DNA of 64,000 nt. Origin: CAVXGU01 sp963761615 (GTDB taxonomy: Bacteria > Acidobacteriota > Vicinamibacteria > Vicinamibacterales > CAVVIG01). This document shows, in pieces, positions 16,170 to 26,269 of the stretch (the stretch's first letter is position 1; each line of letters starts with the position of its first letter). The notes under the pieces were generated by a model. The model was given only the letters and a program-made list of their open reading frames with translations. It did not search any database and was not told the DNA's origin. Both the position numbers and the translations under genes were made by a program. The DNA is taken from assembly GCA_963761615.1 (NCBI GenBank), contig CAVXGU010000003.1:930001-994000 (forward strand). Direction: 5' to 3'.

Positions 16170-17318
16170 GTGAGCCTTCCGTCGGAGCTCAAGGTCGTGG
16201 CGATCGTCGCCGCGTTCAACGAGGCGGACATCATCGGCCAGGTCGTGGCCGACCTCATCGAACAGGGCGTCCAGGTCTACGTTCTCGATGACGGCTCCAC
16301 GGACGGCACCGTCGACGCCGTTCGCCCCTATGAAGGACGCGGCCTGCTGGCGATCGAGTCCGTGGCTGGCGGCGCCGGACCGGTCGAGGCACGGCCCTTC
16401 GAGTGGGAGCGCATCCTGCAGCGGAAGGCGGAGCTCGCGAGGAGCCTCGACGCCGACTGGTTCATCCACCACGATGCCGACGAACTGCGGGAGAGCCCAT
16501 GGGTCGGCATGTCCCTGCTCGATGCCATCACAGCCGTCGACGCGCTCGGCTTCAACGCCATCGACTTCGCGGGCTTCGATTTCTGGCCCGTCGACGACGA
16601 CTTCCGGCCCGGCGACGACCTGCGGCGCGCGTTCGCCTTCTGTTCCGAGCAGGCCGCGTACGACAAGCGGCAAGTCCGCTGCTGGAAGAAAGCGGACGAC
16701 GTCGATCTGGCCTGGACCGGGGGACACGAGGCGCGGTTCGCGGGGCGCCAGGTGTTTCCGCTGCGCTTCATCTCGCGGCACTACCCGATCCGCAGCCAGG
16801 CGCACGGCCAACGCAAGGTGTTTCGCGAGCGCAAGAGGCGGTTTCTCGAGGCCGAGCGCGCGAAGGGCTGGCACGTGCAGTACGACGACGTCCGTGAGGG
16901 CGACACGTTCATTCGCGACGCCTCGCAGCTCGTGCGGTTCGATCCTCTGGCGGTCCGACGCGGGCTGATGCTCCGTACCCGTGAAGTCGAAGCCGCGGAG
17001 CAGGACCTCGCCGGCGCGAAGTCGGCGCTCGAGGAAACGCGCGAGACGCTGCGTCACCGGACGTCCGAGCTGGACGAGCGAACGCGGGATCTGGCCAGCC
17101 GCCGCGAGGAGTTGCGCCTCGAGCGGGGCGCCCGCGCGGCGGCCGGCCAGGAGCTCGCGCGACTGCACGCGCAGCTCGTCGAACGACGGGCCGAGATCGA
17201 TCGGCTGAATGCGGCGATTGGCGATGCCACTCGACGTGTCGCCGCGCTGGAGGGCTCGCGGAGCTGGCGCTGGACCGCGCCGGTGCGGGCCGCCTGGCGC
17301 CTGCTGGGAGGACGGTGA
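16170..17318 (+). CDS. Family 2 glycosyltransferase with C-terminal coiled coil
   Basis: 382 residues from a GTG. The N-terminal GT2 domain shows KVVAIVAAFNEADIIGQVVA, the nucleotide-binding DDGSTDG and the metal-binding HHDADE. From about 270 a long coiled coil runs to the end (EVEAAEQDLAGAKSALEETR), closing with the tail SRSWRWTAPVRAAWRLLGGR. The next gene ends in a similar tail. A -10-like TAGAAT (16156-16161) lies 8 nt before the start. It is the first gene of a three-gene glycosyltransferase operon with 4-bp overlaps. Confidence 0.85.
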   Translation: MSLPSELKVVAIVAAFNEADIIGQVVADLIEQGVQVYVLDDGSTDGTVDAVRPYEGRGLLAIESVAGGAGPVEARPFEWERILQRKAELARSLDADWFIHHDADELRESPWVGMSLLDAITAVDALGFNAIDFAGFDFWPVDDDFRPGDDLRRAFAFCSEQAAYDKRQVRCWKKADDVDLAWTGGHEARFAGRQVFPLRFISRHYPIRSQAHGQRKVFRERKRRFLEAERAKGWHVQYDDVREGDTFIRDASQLVRFDPLAVRRGLMLRTREVEAAEQDLAGAKSALEETRETLRHRTSELDERTRDLASRREELRLERGARAAAGQELARLHAQLVERRAEIDRLNAAIGDATRRVAALEGSRSWRWTAPVRAAWRLLGGR

Positions 17319-18343
17319 CGGTGGACGCCGGGAACGACCGGGCGCCGAAGGTGTCCGTCATCGTCACGTGCTTCGACCTCGGCCGCTATCTGGACGAAGC
17401 GGTCGACAGCGTGCTCGCCCAGACGCTCCAGGACTTCGAGATCATCATCGTCGACGACGGATCGACCGAACCCGAAACGCGGGCATTGCTGGACGGGTAT
17501 CGACGGCCGCGCACGCGGGTCCTGCGGATCGACCATCGCGGGCTCGCCGCGGCGCGCAATGCGGGGATCGCGCGGGCCCGCGGTGCCTACCTGTGCGCAC
17601 TCGACGCCGACGACCGCCTGCGGCCTTCGTGCCTCGAGAAGATGGCGCGGGTGCTGGACGAAGAGCCGTCGGTGGCGTTCGTCTCGTCGTGGCTGCGCGC
17701 GTTCGGGACGGAAGAGTGGGACTGGCAGCCCGAGCGCTGCGACCTGCCGGCGCTCCTCTCCGAGAACACCGTGCTCACCGCGGCGCTGGTGCGCCGGGAG
17801 GCCGTCCTGGGCGTGGGCGGGTACGACACGGCGATGCCCGCCCAGGGGGACGAGGACTGGGATCTCTGGCTCACGCTCGTCGAGCGCGGGCATCAGGGCC
17901 GGGTGCTCCGGGAGGTCCTGTTCGACTACCGCCGCCGGCCCGACTCGATGAGCACGAGGTGCTGGCACGGGCCGGATCACCTGCCGCTGGCCCGCTACCG
18001 CCTCTCGAAGCATGCCGATAGCTACCGTGCGCACCTGCTCGACGTACTGGCCGGCCAGGACGATGAGACCAGCGCGATCCTCCGAGCCAACGACGAGCTC
18101 GAACGGCGTCTCTGTTCCGAGCTCGAACCGGCCGCGGCGGCGCGTCGCGCGCGGCTTCTGGCATTGCGCTCGCAGGCCCGGATCGACGACGCGCGGCGGA
18201 ATCGAGTCGATGAGCTCGCGTCGGCGCTCGCGTGCGCCTCCGCCGAGGTTGCTGCGCTGCGGGCGTCGAAGAGCTGGCGCGTGACCGCGCCCTTGCGCGT
18301 CGCCTACGGCTGGTGGCTGCGCCAGCGGCAGGGTCCGAAGTGA
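17315..18343 (+). CDS. Family 2 glycosyltransferase with C-terminal coiled coil
   Basis: 342 residues from the GTG that overlaps the preceding stop. GT2 motifs are VSVIVTCFDLGRYLDEAVDS, IIIVDDGSTE, ALDADDRL and the acceptor-site QGDEDWDLW. The C-terminal ~90 residues form a coiled coil ending in ASKSWRVTAPLRVAYGWWLR, matching the tail of the upstream enzyme. It overlaps the downstream trifunctional protein by GTGA. Donor and acceptor sugars cannot be told from sequence. Confidence 0.87.
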   Translation: MTVDAGNDRAPKVSVIVTCFDLGRYLDEAVDSVLAQTLQDFEIIIVDDGSTEPETRALLDGYRRPRTRVLRIDHRGLAAARNAGIARARGAYLCALDADDRLRPSCLEKMARVLDEEPSVAFVSSWLRAFGTEEWDWQPERCDLPALLSENTVLTAALVRREAVLGVGGYDTAMPAQGDEDWDLWLTLVERGHQGRVLREVLFDYRRRPDSMSTRCWHGPDHLPLARYRLSKHADSYRAHLLDVLAGQDDETSAILRANDELERRLCSELEPAAAARRARLLALRSQARIDDARRNRVDELASALACASAEVAALRASKSWRVTAPLRVAYGWWLRQRQGPK

Positions 18344-20787
18344 CCGGCCGCATCGCCGTCGTCGTGACATGCCGGGATCTCGGTCGGACGCTGTCCGAAG
18401 CGCTCGAGAGCGTCGATCGGCAGACCCGGCCGGCCGCCGAGATCGTGGTCGTCGACGATGCGTCCGACGACCTCTACACTCGGCAGGCGGTCGCTCGTCT
18501 GGCACAGGGGGGGACCTGCGTCGTGCGCGGGGACGGGCGCGGCGCCGCGGCCGCGCGCAATCTCGGAGCACGCGCGACGACCGCCGACTACCTCGTCTGG
18601 CTCGATGCCGACGACGTGCTCGATCCCGTGTACTTCGAACGGGCGGCCGCGCGGCTCGACGCCGATTCGCAGGTGGCGTTCGTTTCTTGCGCGCTGCGCG
18701 CGTTCGGCGCGTCGAGCTACGTGTGGAAGCCCTCGGAGCCCGCGTTCGTTGACGCGGTCTCGACCGGCGGCGTGCCCCACGCGTCGACGATGGTCCGGCG
18801 GGACCTGTGGGAGTCGATCGGAGGCTTCGACGAAGGCCTGGCCTCGTACGAGCTGCTCGACTTCTGGGCGGCCGTCTTCGAGGGCGGCTTTCGCGGAGTC
18901 GTGCTGGACGAACCGTTGCTCAACTACCGGGTCCGGCCGCGCTCGGGGTACCGCCGGTCGATCGAGCCCCGGACCTATCGCGCCCGCCTCGGGCACTTCT
19001 ACGCCAAACACCGCGAGGCCGTCGAGCGACATGGTCTGGACCTCATTCTCGGCAAGGAGGCCTTTCTCCTCGAGCAGCGTGAGTACCGGCGGTCGCTCGA
19101 GTCGCGCGCCGCTTCACGCGAAGAGGAGATCGCGGCTCTCGACGGGGAGATCGCGACGCTCTCGCGGGCAGACGGAGCGTCGAAGGTGAGCTGGGGAGAC
19201 CTCGACGGCGTCGCGCCGATCGACGCGCGGTGGGGCCGTAGCCGGGGGAAGCCGGTCGACCGCTTCTACATCGAGCGGTTCCTCGATGAGAATCGGAATG
19301 CGATCGCCGGCCGCGTGCTCGAAGTCGAAGAGGCCCTTTATGCGACGCGGTTCGGCGGCGGTCGTGTGGAAAGGTGCGACGTCCTCGATCGGGATCCGGA
19401 CAACCCCCGCGCGAACGTCGTCGCCGACCTGCGATGCGCGTCCGCCATCCGTTCCGAAACCTACGACTGCATCATCCTGACGCAGACGCTCCACCTGATC
19501 GACGACATGAAGGCCGCCTTGACCGAGGCGCATCGTCTGCTGCGTCCTGGAGGGGTGCTGCTGGCGACCGCTCCATCGGTCATCAGGGTCGACGACCGGG
19601 CGGGCCTCGATGGTGATTTCTGGCGCCTCACGGAGGCGTCGGCGCGCCGCCTGCTTGCCGACGTGTTTCCGCTCGAGGCCTTCGACGTCCGCACGAGCGG
19701 CAACGTGAAGGTGTGCGCCGCATTCCTGTACGGCCTGTCCGTCGAGGACCTGTCGCCGGAGGATCTGGCCGCCGACGACTCGTCATTCCCTCTCGTCGTC
19801 ACGATGCGGGCGACCAGGCCGTTGGACGATGCCACGGTCGTTCGGCAGTTCCCCGGCCGTTCGGAGCGCCGGTCGCACGCCGCGGCGATTCTGGCGTACC
19901 ATCGCATCGCGTCGCTTCGGCCCGACACGCATGCGCTCTGCACGCCGCCCGACGTGTTCCGGGAGCACATGGCCCACCTCCGATCGGAGTACGTGCCCAT
20001 CGGCCTCGAGGATTTGATTCGCGCGGCGGCCGCCGGCGCGGTGCCCGAGCGGGCCGTCGCCGTCACGCTGGACGACGGCTACCTGGACGCGTTGACGGCT
20101 GCCTCGCCCATCCTCGACGAGCTGGGGATACCCGCGACGTTCTTCGTCAACTCGGATCGCCTCGATCTCCCGCACGAACGCCCGTGGGACGTCCTCGAGG
20201 GCATCTTCCTGTCCGACGCGCCGGTTCCTTCGCAGCTCGTGCTCGAGGATCACGGCGTGTCACGATCGTTTGCGACCGGAACCGCACGCGAGCGTGCCGC
20301 CGCGCTCGAGAACGTGAACGGGTTGATGTGGGCCCTGGGTGCATGCGCGAGGCAGCGCCTCGTGGATCGGATCTGCGCGTGGAGCGGTCGCGGCGACCTC
20401 CCTCGCGAGAGCCATCGCGTCCTGACCGGCGACGAAATCCGTCTGCTCGCGGATCGTCCGCAGCACGCGATCGGCGCGCACACGACCCACCATCTGGCGC
20501 TGACGACGCAGGACGCCGAGACCAGACGAAGAGAGGTGGCAGACGACAAACAGGCGCTGGAAGGCTTGCTGGGTCGGACAGTCCGGTGTTTTGCCTATCC
20601 GTACGGAGAGGTCGATGCCGGCCTGGCCGCCGCGGTCGGCCAGGCCGGATTCCTTGCGGCCCTGACGGTCGACGCGGGTCTCGTGACGGCCGGCGTCAAC
20701 CGCCTGCGCGTGCCGCGGTGGGAGATTGCGCCGCACGACCGGCGGAGCTTTGCGGAGCGGATGCGCGAGATGTTCGCAGCGCGCTGA
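18340..20787 (+). CDS. Trifunctional GT2 - methyltransferase - polysaccharide deacetylase fusion
   Basis: 815 residues from the GTG at 18340 (longer upstream readings overlap the preceding gene). Residues ~4-230 are a GT2 domain (AVVVTCRDLGRTLSEALES, VVDDASDD, WLDADDVL). After a short coiled coil (~265-285), residues ~300-490 form a class I SAM-methyltransferase-like domain (GRVLEVEEALYATRF near 324, HRLLRPGGVLLATAPS near 398). Residues ~505-815 are a NodB/CE4 deacetylase: metal-binding TLDDGY (D578, D579), HTTHH (H714, H718) and FAYPYGE. It combines sugar transfer, methylation and deacetylation in one chain, plausibly tailoring a surface glycan. The minus-strand neighbour overlaps its 3' end. 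Confidence 0.85.
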   Translation: MTGRIAVVVTCRDLGRTLSEALESVDRQTRPAAEIVVVDDASDDLYTRQAVARLAQGGTCVVRGDGRGAAAARNLGARATTADYLVWLDADDVLDPVYFERAAARLDADSQVAFVSCALRAFGASSYVWKPSEPAFVDAVSTGGVPHASTMVRRDLWESIGGFDEGLASYELLDFWAAVFEGGFRGVVLDEPLLNYRVRPRSGYRRSIEPRTYRARLGHFYAKHREAVERHGLDLILGKEAFLLEQREYRRSLESRAASREEEIAALDGEIATLSRADGASKVSWGDLDGVAPIDARWGRSRGKPVDRFYIERFLDENRNAIAGRVLEVEEALYATRFGGGRVERCDVLDRDPDNPRANVVADLRCASAIRSETYDCIILTQTLHLIDDMKAALTEAHRLLRPGGVLLATAPSVIRVDDRAGLDGDFWRLTEASARRLLADVFPLEAFDVRTSGNVKVCAAFLYGLSVEDLSPEDLAADDSSFPLVVTMRATRPLDDATVVRQFPGRSERRSHAAAILAYHRIASLRPDTHALCTPPDVFREHMAHLRSEYVPIGLEDLIRAAAAGAVPERAVAVTLDDGYLDALTAASPILDELGIPATFFVNSDRLDLPHERPWDVLEGIFLSDAPVPSQLVLEDHGVSRSFATGTARERAAALENVNGLMWALGACARQRLVDRICAWSGRGDLPRESHRVLTGDEIRLLADRPQHAIGAHTTHHLALTTQDAETRRREVADDKQALEGLLGRTVRCFAYPYGEVDAGLAAAVGQAGFLAALTVDAGLVTAGVNRLRVPRWEIAPHDRRSFAERMREMFAAR

Positions 20788-23192
20788 GGAGGGCTTCGCG
20801 AAACGCCGCCCGGCTGTACTCACGCGTCACACGGGCGAGCGCGCCTTCCCGCACCCGTCGCCAGAGCACGTCGTCGTCGAACAATCGCTCGATCGCCCGG
20901 GCGAATTCCTCCGGACGATCCGCGACGAGCAGGTCCGTTCCCGGCTCCCACCTCAGTTGTCCGGCAATGAGGGGCGTCGCGACCACGGGCACACCGCGCG
21001 CGGCGGCCTCGATGACTTTCAGCGAGATGCCGGCCGCATAGCGCGTCGGTGCGACGAAGACGCGTGCCGCCTCGTAGAGGGGCGTCGAGATCGTCGACGT
21101 CGGGCAGCCACGAGACGTGCGGCGCCCGGAGCGACCGCACGGCCTCGGGAAGCCCCGCCCCCGCGACGACGACGCGCGCGTTGCGAGCGGGCCCGCCTGC
21201 CAGTTCCGGAACGATGTCTCCGCAGAAGAAGCGCAGCGCGTCCAGATTCGGCGAGCCGGGACCGAAGGCGCCGAGGAAAAGGACGGCCGGCCGCGCCGGC
21301 CGCGCCGCCCCGGTCGGCGCGGCATCGACGCCGTGCCCCACGATGCAGACGTGCGGAAGTCCCGCGGCGACGAACCTGTCCCGGTCGGACTCGCTGACGG
21401 CGAGAACCGCAGACGCGCCGCGCGCCAGCGCCAGTTCCTGTTCGATGAGCTGTCTCGCCTCGATCTCCGTCATCGGATCGCCTGCAAGGCGGCGCTCGCC
21501 GATGTCCCGCTCGGCGAAGATGGCCTCGGCGTCGTAGATGCACGGCACGGGCAGGCGGGACGGGTCCCCTCCGATGGCGGACTGGAGATACCGCATGTTG
21601 TGAGGGCGACTGACGACGACGAGTGGCCCCTGACGATCGGCGGAGAGGCGGGACGAAAGGAAGCCGGCCAGTCCGGTCGGGTCCCCGGCCACGATCTCGA
21701 TACGGGCGAGCGGTGCGGCGGGCGCCCTCGGCGCCTGCGGGCTGGTCGCGTAGATCGTGACCTCGTAGCCCAGATCTTCGAGCGTCCGGACGAGCGCGGC
21801 CGCACGGGGGAATCCGGCGCCGATCCGGGGATCCGGCGCGCGATCGTCCACGACGAGCACCGACGGCCGGCCGTGCGGATGCGAGCGGGCCGACAGCACG
21901 CCGGCGCTCCGCACCCGCTGCCCCTCGAGCCACGAGGCGTGGCGGGCGACGAAGATCGGGCGTCGCTCGATCTGCATACGGATGCCATCGCCGCGCGACG
22001 CCGCGCTGCCGAACTCATGGTGCACCGCCGTCGCCCGCGGCTGGTACACGACGGGGCGGCCGGTTGACCACAGGCGGACGCAGTAGTCCGCGTCCTCGTA
22101 GTAGGCCGGTCGATAGCGTTCGTCGAATCCCCCGAGCTCCTCGAACGTCGCGCGGGGCGTCAGGAGCAGTGCCGCCGAGCAGAAGTCGACCGGCCGTTCG
22201 AAGCAATACTCCGGCGAGGCGGGATTGTCGCCCCGGCCGTAGGCGTCGCACGACCCGTCCGCCCAGATGATGCCGCCGGCCTCCTGCAGCCGACCATCCG
22301 GAAAGACGAGCTTGCCGCCGACGGCTCCCGGCGAGGCGGTCCCGGGGCGGCGGGCGGTGTCGAGCAGGTGGCGGATCGCTCCAGGTGTCGGCTCCGCGTC
22401 GCTGTTCACGAAGAGGAGGTACTCGCCCGTCGCGGCGCGCGCGCCGGCGTTCGCCGCGACGGTGAAACCGAGGTTCTCGCCGTGCCTGACGATGTGCGCG
22501 CCGTCGAGTCGATCGAGCAGCGCGGCCGTGTCGTCGGTGGACGCGTTGTCGACGACGATGAGTTCGAGGGCGACGTCCTGCTGGGCCGCGAGCGCCTGGA
22601 GGCAGCGCAGCACGAGCTCGGCCCGGTTCCACGTGACGACGATCGCCGACACGCCGGGATTCGGAATGCCGGGAAAGGTGAGCCGGGCCCCGGACGTCAG
22701 GAAGGCGGCGAGCGCGCGCCGGGGCGCCTCCACGGCGTCCCGGGCGGCCGCCCTCGCCCGGGTCCGCTCCGCGCGCTGCTTCGCCACCGACTGCAGCGCG
22801 GCGCTGACGGCACGACGAAGCCGCACGAGCCGGGAAGGCGCTCGCAGGCGCCGCCTGAACAGCCGGACCGTCCGCCCGTCGTCCAGGGCGGCCGAGATGA
22901 CGAGGTCGACTCTGCCTTCCGCGTCGTCGCCGAGTTGAAGGTACCCGGTGAACCCCGAATGGCGTGCCTGCGGCTCATTGCGGTAGGCCTCGGCGACATC
23001 GTCCCGCCGGAGGCGGTGGGCGAGCGGATGACGCCGGCCGCCGGCGTCGGCCCACATCTCGACGATGGGGCGGCCGGTCGCGAAGGCCCAGCCGCAAACG
23101 ATCAGCCGTTTCGCGGCGGGGTCCCGCGCTGCGGGGATCTCGAGCCAGCCGACGATGCCCGGCGCAACCGCGTGGCTCCTGACGCCCGCCAC
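20696..23192 (-). CDS. GT2-GT4 fused glycosyltransferase with apparent frameshift
   Basis: About 831 residues if one base is removed. It begins at a GTG 9 nt after the ABC ATPase stop. Residues ~10-110 form a beta-rich domain with GW...GFTGYLQL features often placed before glycosyltransferases. A GT2 domain follows (~180-430: VSAIVVTWNRAELVLRCLQA, VVDNASTDD, LFVNSDAEP, YYEDADYCVRLW), then a GT4-type domain (~455 to the end: SVLVVDDRAPDPRIGAGFPR, PRCIYDAEAIF region, VAPTRYAAGISLKVIEAAA). The frame changes at GGGG 21077-21080; removing one G joins DLDA to LYEAARVFVAP. The C-terminus overlaps the convergent gene by 92 bp. Confidence 0.8.
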
Positions 23193-23201
23193 GTGTCCGG
23201 C

Positions 23202-23966
23202 TCAGCCCCGGATCGGCACGGGTTCCCCCGCGGCCGTGAGCGTGGCGACGTAGCGCTCCGAGACCTCCCGGGCGGACCCGTCCAGCACGATCCGGCCGGC
23301 GTCGATGAGGAGCGCCCGGTCGCAGAAGGTGGCGACGATGCGCGGGTCGTGGCTGACGATCACCACTGTGTGATTAGCCGCGCGCAGTTCCTGATACCGT
23401 TTTTCGCAGCGGGCCTTGAAGCCCGCGTCACCGACGGCGAAGATCTCGTCGAGGATGAGCACGTCGCGCACCGCCTTGAACGCGACGGCGTATCCCAGGC
23501 GCTCGGACATGCCGCTCGAGTAGTGCTTGAGCGGCATCTTCGCGAACGGCTCGAGCTCGGCGAATGCCAGGATCTCGTCCAGGCTGCGCCTGATCTCCCG
23601 CAAGGGCAGCCCCATCACCGAGCCGACGAGCAGGACGTTGTCGATCGCGTCGAGCTCCACGTTCCAGCCGACGCCCAGCTCCAGGATCGAGGTGATCGCG
23701 CCGTTGGTGCGGACCCGGCCGCGATCGGGCACGTAGACGCCGCACATGATCTTGAGCAGCGTGCTCTTGCCGCTGCCGTTGCGGCCCATGATGCCCAGCG
23801 CCTCGCCCGGCTGCACCTGAAGGCTGACGCCGTCGAGCACCTGGAGCCGCTGGAACTGGCGGGGCTTGAGGAGGCCGAGCAGGTGCTCGCGGACGGTCTC
23901 CCGCCGCACGCTGGGAATCCAGAAGCCCTTGGAGACGGAGTCGACGTCGATGACGGGCGGCGCCAT
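23202..23966 (-). CDS. Polysaccharide ABC exporter, ATP-binding subunit (Wzt/TagH-like)
   Basis: 254 residues. Walker A GRNGSGKST, the polysaccharide-exporter-type signature YSSGMSERL and Walker B DVLILDEIFAVGD, with the switch histidine in VIVSHDPR. The C-terminal carbohydrate-binding domain of long Wzt proteins is absent, so the type is closer to KpsT/TagH short ATPases. It overlaps the permease gene by ATGA. The pair exports a finished lipid-linked glycan across the inner membrane. Confidence 0.9.
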   Translation of the reverse strand: MAPPVIDVDSVSKGFWIPSVRRETVREHLLGLLKPRQFQRLQVLDGVSLQVQPGEALGIMGRNGSGKSTLLKIMCGVYVPDRGRVRTNGAITSILELGVGWNVELDAIDNVLLVGSVMGLPLREIRRSLDEILAFAELEPFAKMPLKHYSSGMSERLGYAVAFKAVRDVLILDEIFAVGDAGFKARCEKRYQELRAANHTVVIVSHDPRIVATFCDRALLIDAGRIVLDGSAREVSERYVATLTAAGEPVPIRG

Positions 23967-24721
23967 CAGAGGTACTCGGCGGCCCTGGCGCCGAGCCAGC
24001 GGAAGATGAGCACGCCCGCCGCGAGGCACACGCCTGCATCCGCGGCGAGGTCGAGATGCCCGCGCGTGGTGGGCATCACGCCCTGGACGAGCGCCATCCG
24101 CGAGAACGTCACGATCGGCGTCGGGGGCCAGATGTACAGGTAGAAGTGGAACCGCTCCGGCAGGATGTTCAGCGGGTAGATGATCGGGGCGACGAAGAAT
24201 CCGGCCTGCAGCACGACCTCCCAGATCTGATTGAGGTCGCGATACCGCAGGAAGAGCACGCTCGCCGCGAGCGAGAAGCCGATCACCATGGCGCCGAGCG
24301 CGAGACAGTAGCCGCCGTAGGCGGCGAGCGCCGCCAGCGTCGGCGGGTGTCCGGCGACCGTCAGGAAGACGAGCATCACGGCCGAGAACACCAGCAGCGT
24401 GATGACCGCGTTCGAGATCGAGGTGACGACGAGGATCCACGGCGCGACGCGCGACTTGGTCAGCAGATAGCCGCGGGCCGCGAGCGACATGAGGCCGCTC
24501 TTGGTGCCCTCGGCGAAGAAGTCCCAGAGGAAGAGGCCGATGATGAGGTTGAGCTTGTAGGTGGGATCCGCGGCGAAGAGGAAGGAGAAGACGCCCATCA
24601 GCACCAGGAACATGCTGAGCGGCTTGAGCAGCGCCCAGACGAATCCGCCGACGGTGCCGTGGTACCGCGCCTTGAAGTCCGTTCGGACCAGCGTCCAGAT
24701 CAGCCCGGGAGACGCGGTCAT
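23966..24721 (-). CDS. Polysaccharide ABC exporter, permease (Wzm/TagG-like)
   Basis: 251 residues with six predicted membrane helices. The N-terminal LVRTDFKARYHGTVGGFVWALLKP is the hallmark of ABC-2 polysaccharide export permeases. It pairs with the ATPase downstream (4-bp overlap) and is itself overlapped by the GT-C/TPR gene upstream (24718-24721). The two exporter genes lie in the middle of the glycosyltransferase region, indicating an ABC-dependent rather than Wzy-dependent pathway. Confidence 0.9.
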   Translation of the reverse strand: MTASPGLIWTLVRTDFKARYHGTVGGFVWALLKPLSMFLVLMGVFSFLFAADPTYKLNLIIGLFLWDFFAEGTKSGLMSLAARGYLLTKSRVAPWILVVTSISNAVITLLVFSAVMLVFLTVAGHPPTLAALAAYGGYCLALGAMVIGFSLAASVLFLRYRDLNQIWEVVLQAGFFVAPIIYPLNILPERFHFYLYIWPPTPIVTFSRMALVQGVMPTTRGHLDLAADAGVCLAAGVLIFRWLGARAAEYL

Positions 24722-26196
24722 GAAGCGGGCTCGACGTTGGCCAGTATGGCGAGGGAGCGGCGGACGGGTTGGCTGGTCGGATCCAGCGCGAGCGCCTGCC
24801 GCAGCGTGCGCTTCGCTTCGTCGATGCGCCCCATGCCTGCCAGGCAGAGCCCGAGCTTGACGTAGCCGGTCGCGTCATCCGGACGGAGGCGAATGGCCGT
24901 CCGGTACTGGGCGACGGCTTCCTCGCGCCGGCCGGCATCTTCGAGCGCCTCTCCCAGGAGCAGGCGCGGACGGTTGTGATCCGGCGCGAGATCGACGGAC
25001 TCCTGCCAGAGCGCCACCGGACTCGACCACACGGCGTTCCGCACGGTCGTCTGGACCATGAGGGCGAACAGGCCGATCCCGAAGGCGATGGCTGCCGCCC
25101 ACTGCAGGGCGGGACGCCGCGTGCGGATCGCCTCGCCCAGCCAGGCGATGCCGATCCCGGCGGCGAGGAAGAGCCCGAGGCTCGCGATGTATACCCGATG
25201 CTCGGCCATCGGCTCGCCCTGGTTGAATACGGCGAGGGTCGCCGAGGGCGCGAGCATCAGCAGGAACCAGGCGAGCCCGAAGCTCGCGGCACCCTGACGG
25301 CGGGCGAGCGCCCGGACCATCCAGACGAGCAGGGCGGCCGTGCCGACCGCCGCGAGTGCCCGTCCACCCACCCAGGCGACGGGGACGACTTCGTGGAAGA
25401 TCGTCTGGCCGGCGGGGTGGATCATGAGCCACAGGTACCGGCGCAGCACGTCGAGTTCGAGCAGGACGTAGCTCGGGTGGAAGGACACCTGTCCCGGGTA
25501 CTCGACGCCGAGGAGCCACAGACGCCCGAGGCCCGCCAGTGTCGCCACGGCGGCCATCGGCAGATAGAGGCGCACGGTCCGTCGCCGCTTGTCGGATGCC
25601 GGAGACTCGACGGCCAGCCAGTCGAGGGCGGCCAGCGCGAACGGAAACATCGCCGCGGTCTCCTTGGCGGTCAACGCCGCGATCCAGCAGGCGGCCGTTG
25701 CGGCCATCCACCGGCGTGCACCGCCGCGCATCCATCGAAGGCCCGACAGGATCCCGGCGAGCATCAGCGACGCGCAGAGGACCTCGGACCGCCCGCTGAT
25801 GTATCCGACGGCCTCGGTCATCATCGGGTGCACGGCGAGCAGGGCGGACGCGGAGAAGGCCGCGAGCGGCGCCGCCGGGGACGGGACGAGCCGCCGCACG
25901 ACCATGAAGAGGAGCACCACGTTCAGCACGTGCAGCAGCACGCTCGTCACGTGGAAGCCGACCGGCCGCGTGCCCCAGACCGCCCGATCCCACGCGTACG
26001 AGATGTTGACGAGCGGCCGGGTCACGTCGTGCAGGACGATGCCGCGCAGATCCCCGGGCGTCCGCAGCGAGGCGTTGGCCACGACCGTGTGATAGTCGTC
26101 GTACACGAACGGGTTGTGCAGCGCATTTGCGTACACCAGCGCCGCGAGCAGGGCGGCGGCGCCGCAGGGGACGATCGCTCGGTGAGCGGCAGACAT
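24718..26196 (-). CDS. GT-C fold membrane protein with TPR tail (TMTC-like)
   Basis: 492 residues. Around ten membrane helices with an acidic loop motif FVYDDYHTVV after the first helix, as in GT-C transferases of the PMT/TMTC type, and conserved loops such as HPMMTEAVGYISGRSEVL and MAEHRVYIASLGLF. The last ~110 residues are TPR repeats (GEALEDAGRREEAVAQYRTA, LGLCLAGMGRIDEAKRTLRQ). Such bacterial proteins are candidates for lipid-linked sugar-dependent O-glycosyltransferases, but the activity is not established. It is the first gene of the minus-strand exporter operon and divergent from the GT4 gene at 26270. Confidence 0.82.
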   Translation of the reverse strand: MSAAHRAIVPCGAAALLAALVYANALHNPFVYDDYHTVVANASLRTPGDLRGIVLHDVTRPLVNISYAWDRAVWGTRPVGFHVTSVLLHVLNVVLLFMVVRRLVPSPAAPLAAFSASALLAVHPMMTEAVGYISGRSEVLCASLMLAGILSGLRWMRGGARRWMAATAACWIAALTAKETAAMFPFALAALDWLAVESPASDKRRRTVRLYLPMAAVATLAGLGRLWLLGVEYPGQVSFHPSYVLLELDVLRRYLWLMIHPAGQTIFHEVVPVAWVGGRALAAVGTAALLVWMVRALARRQGAASFGLAWFLLMLAPSATLAVFNQGEPMAEHRVYIASLGLFLAAGIGIAWLGEAIRTRRPALQWAAAIAFGIGLFALMVQTTVRNAVWSSPVALWQESVDLAPDHNRPRLLLGEALEDAGRREEAVAQYRTAIRLRPDDATGYVKLGLCLAGMGRIDEAKRTLRQALALDPTSQPVRRSLAILANVEPAS

Positions 26197-26269
26197 CAGA
26201 CGGTCGGGGCGTTGTAATGTATGACGGATCGGTCTCCGTCGATTACAGGACTGTTATTGTAGGGCAGCG

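Noticed and set aside
26197..26269. Divergent sigma-70 promoters between the GT-C gene and the GT4 gene
   Set aside because: Only weak -10-like boxes and no properly spaced -35 on either strand.
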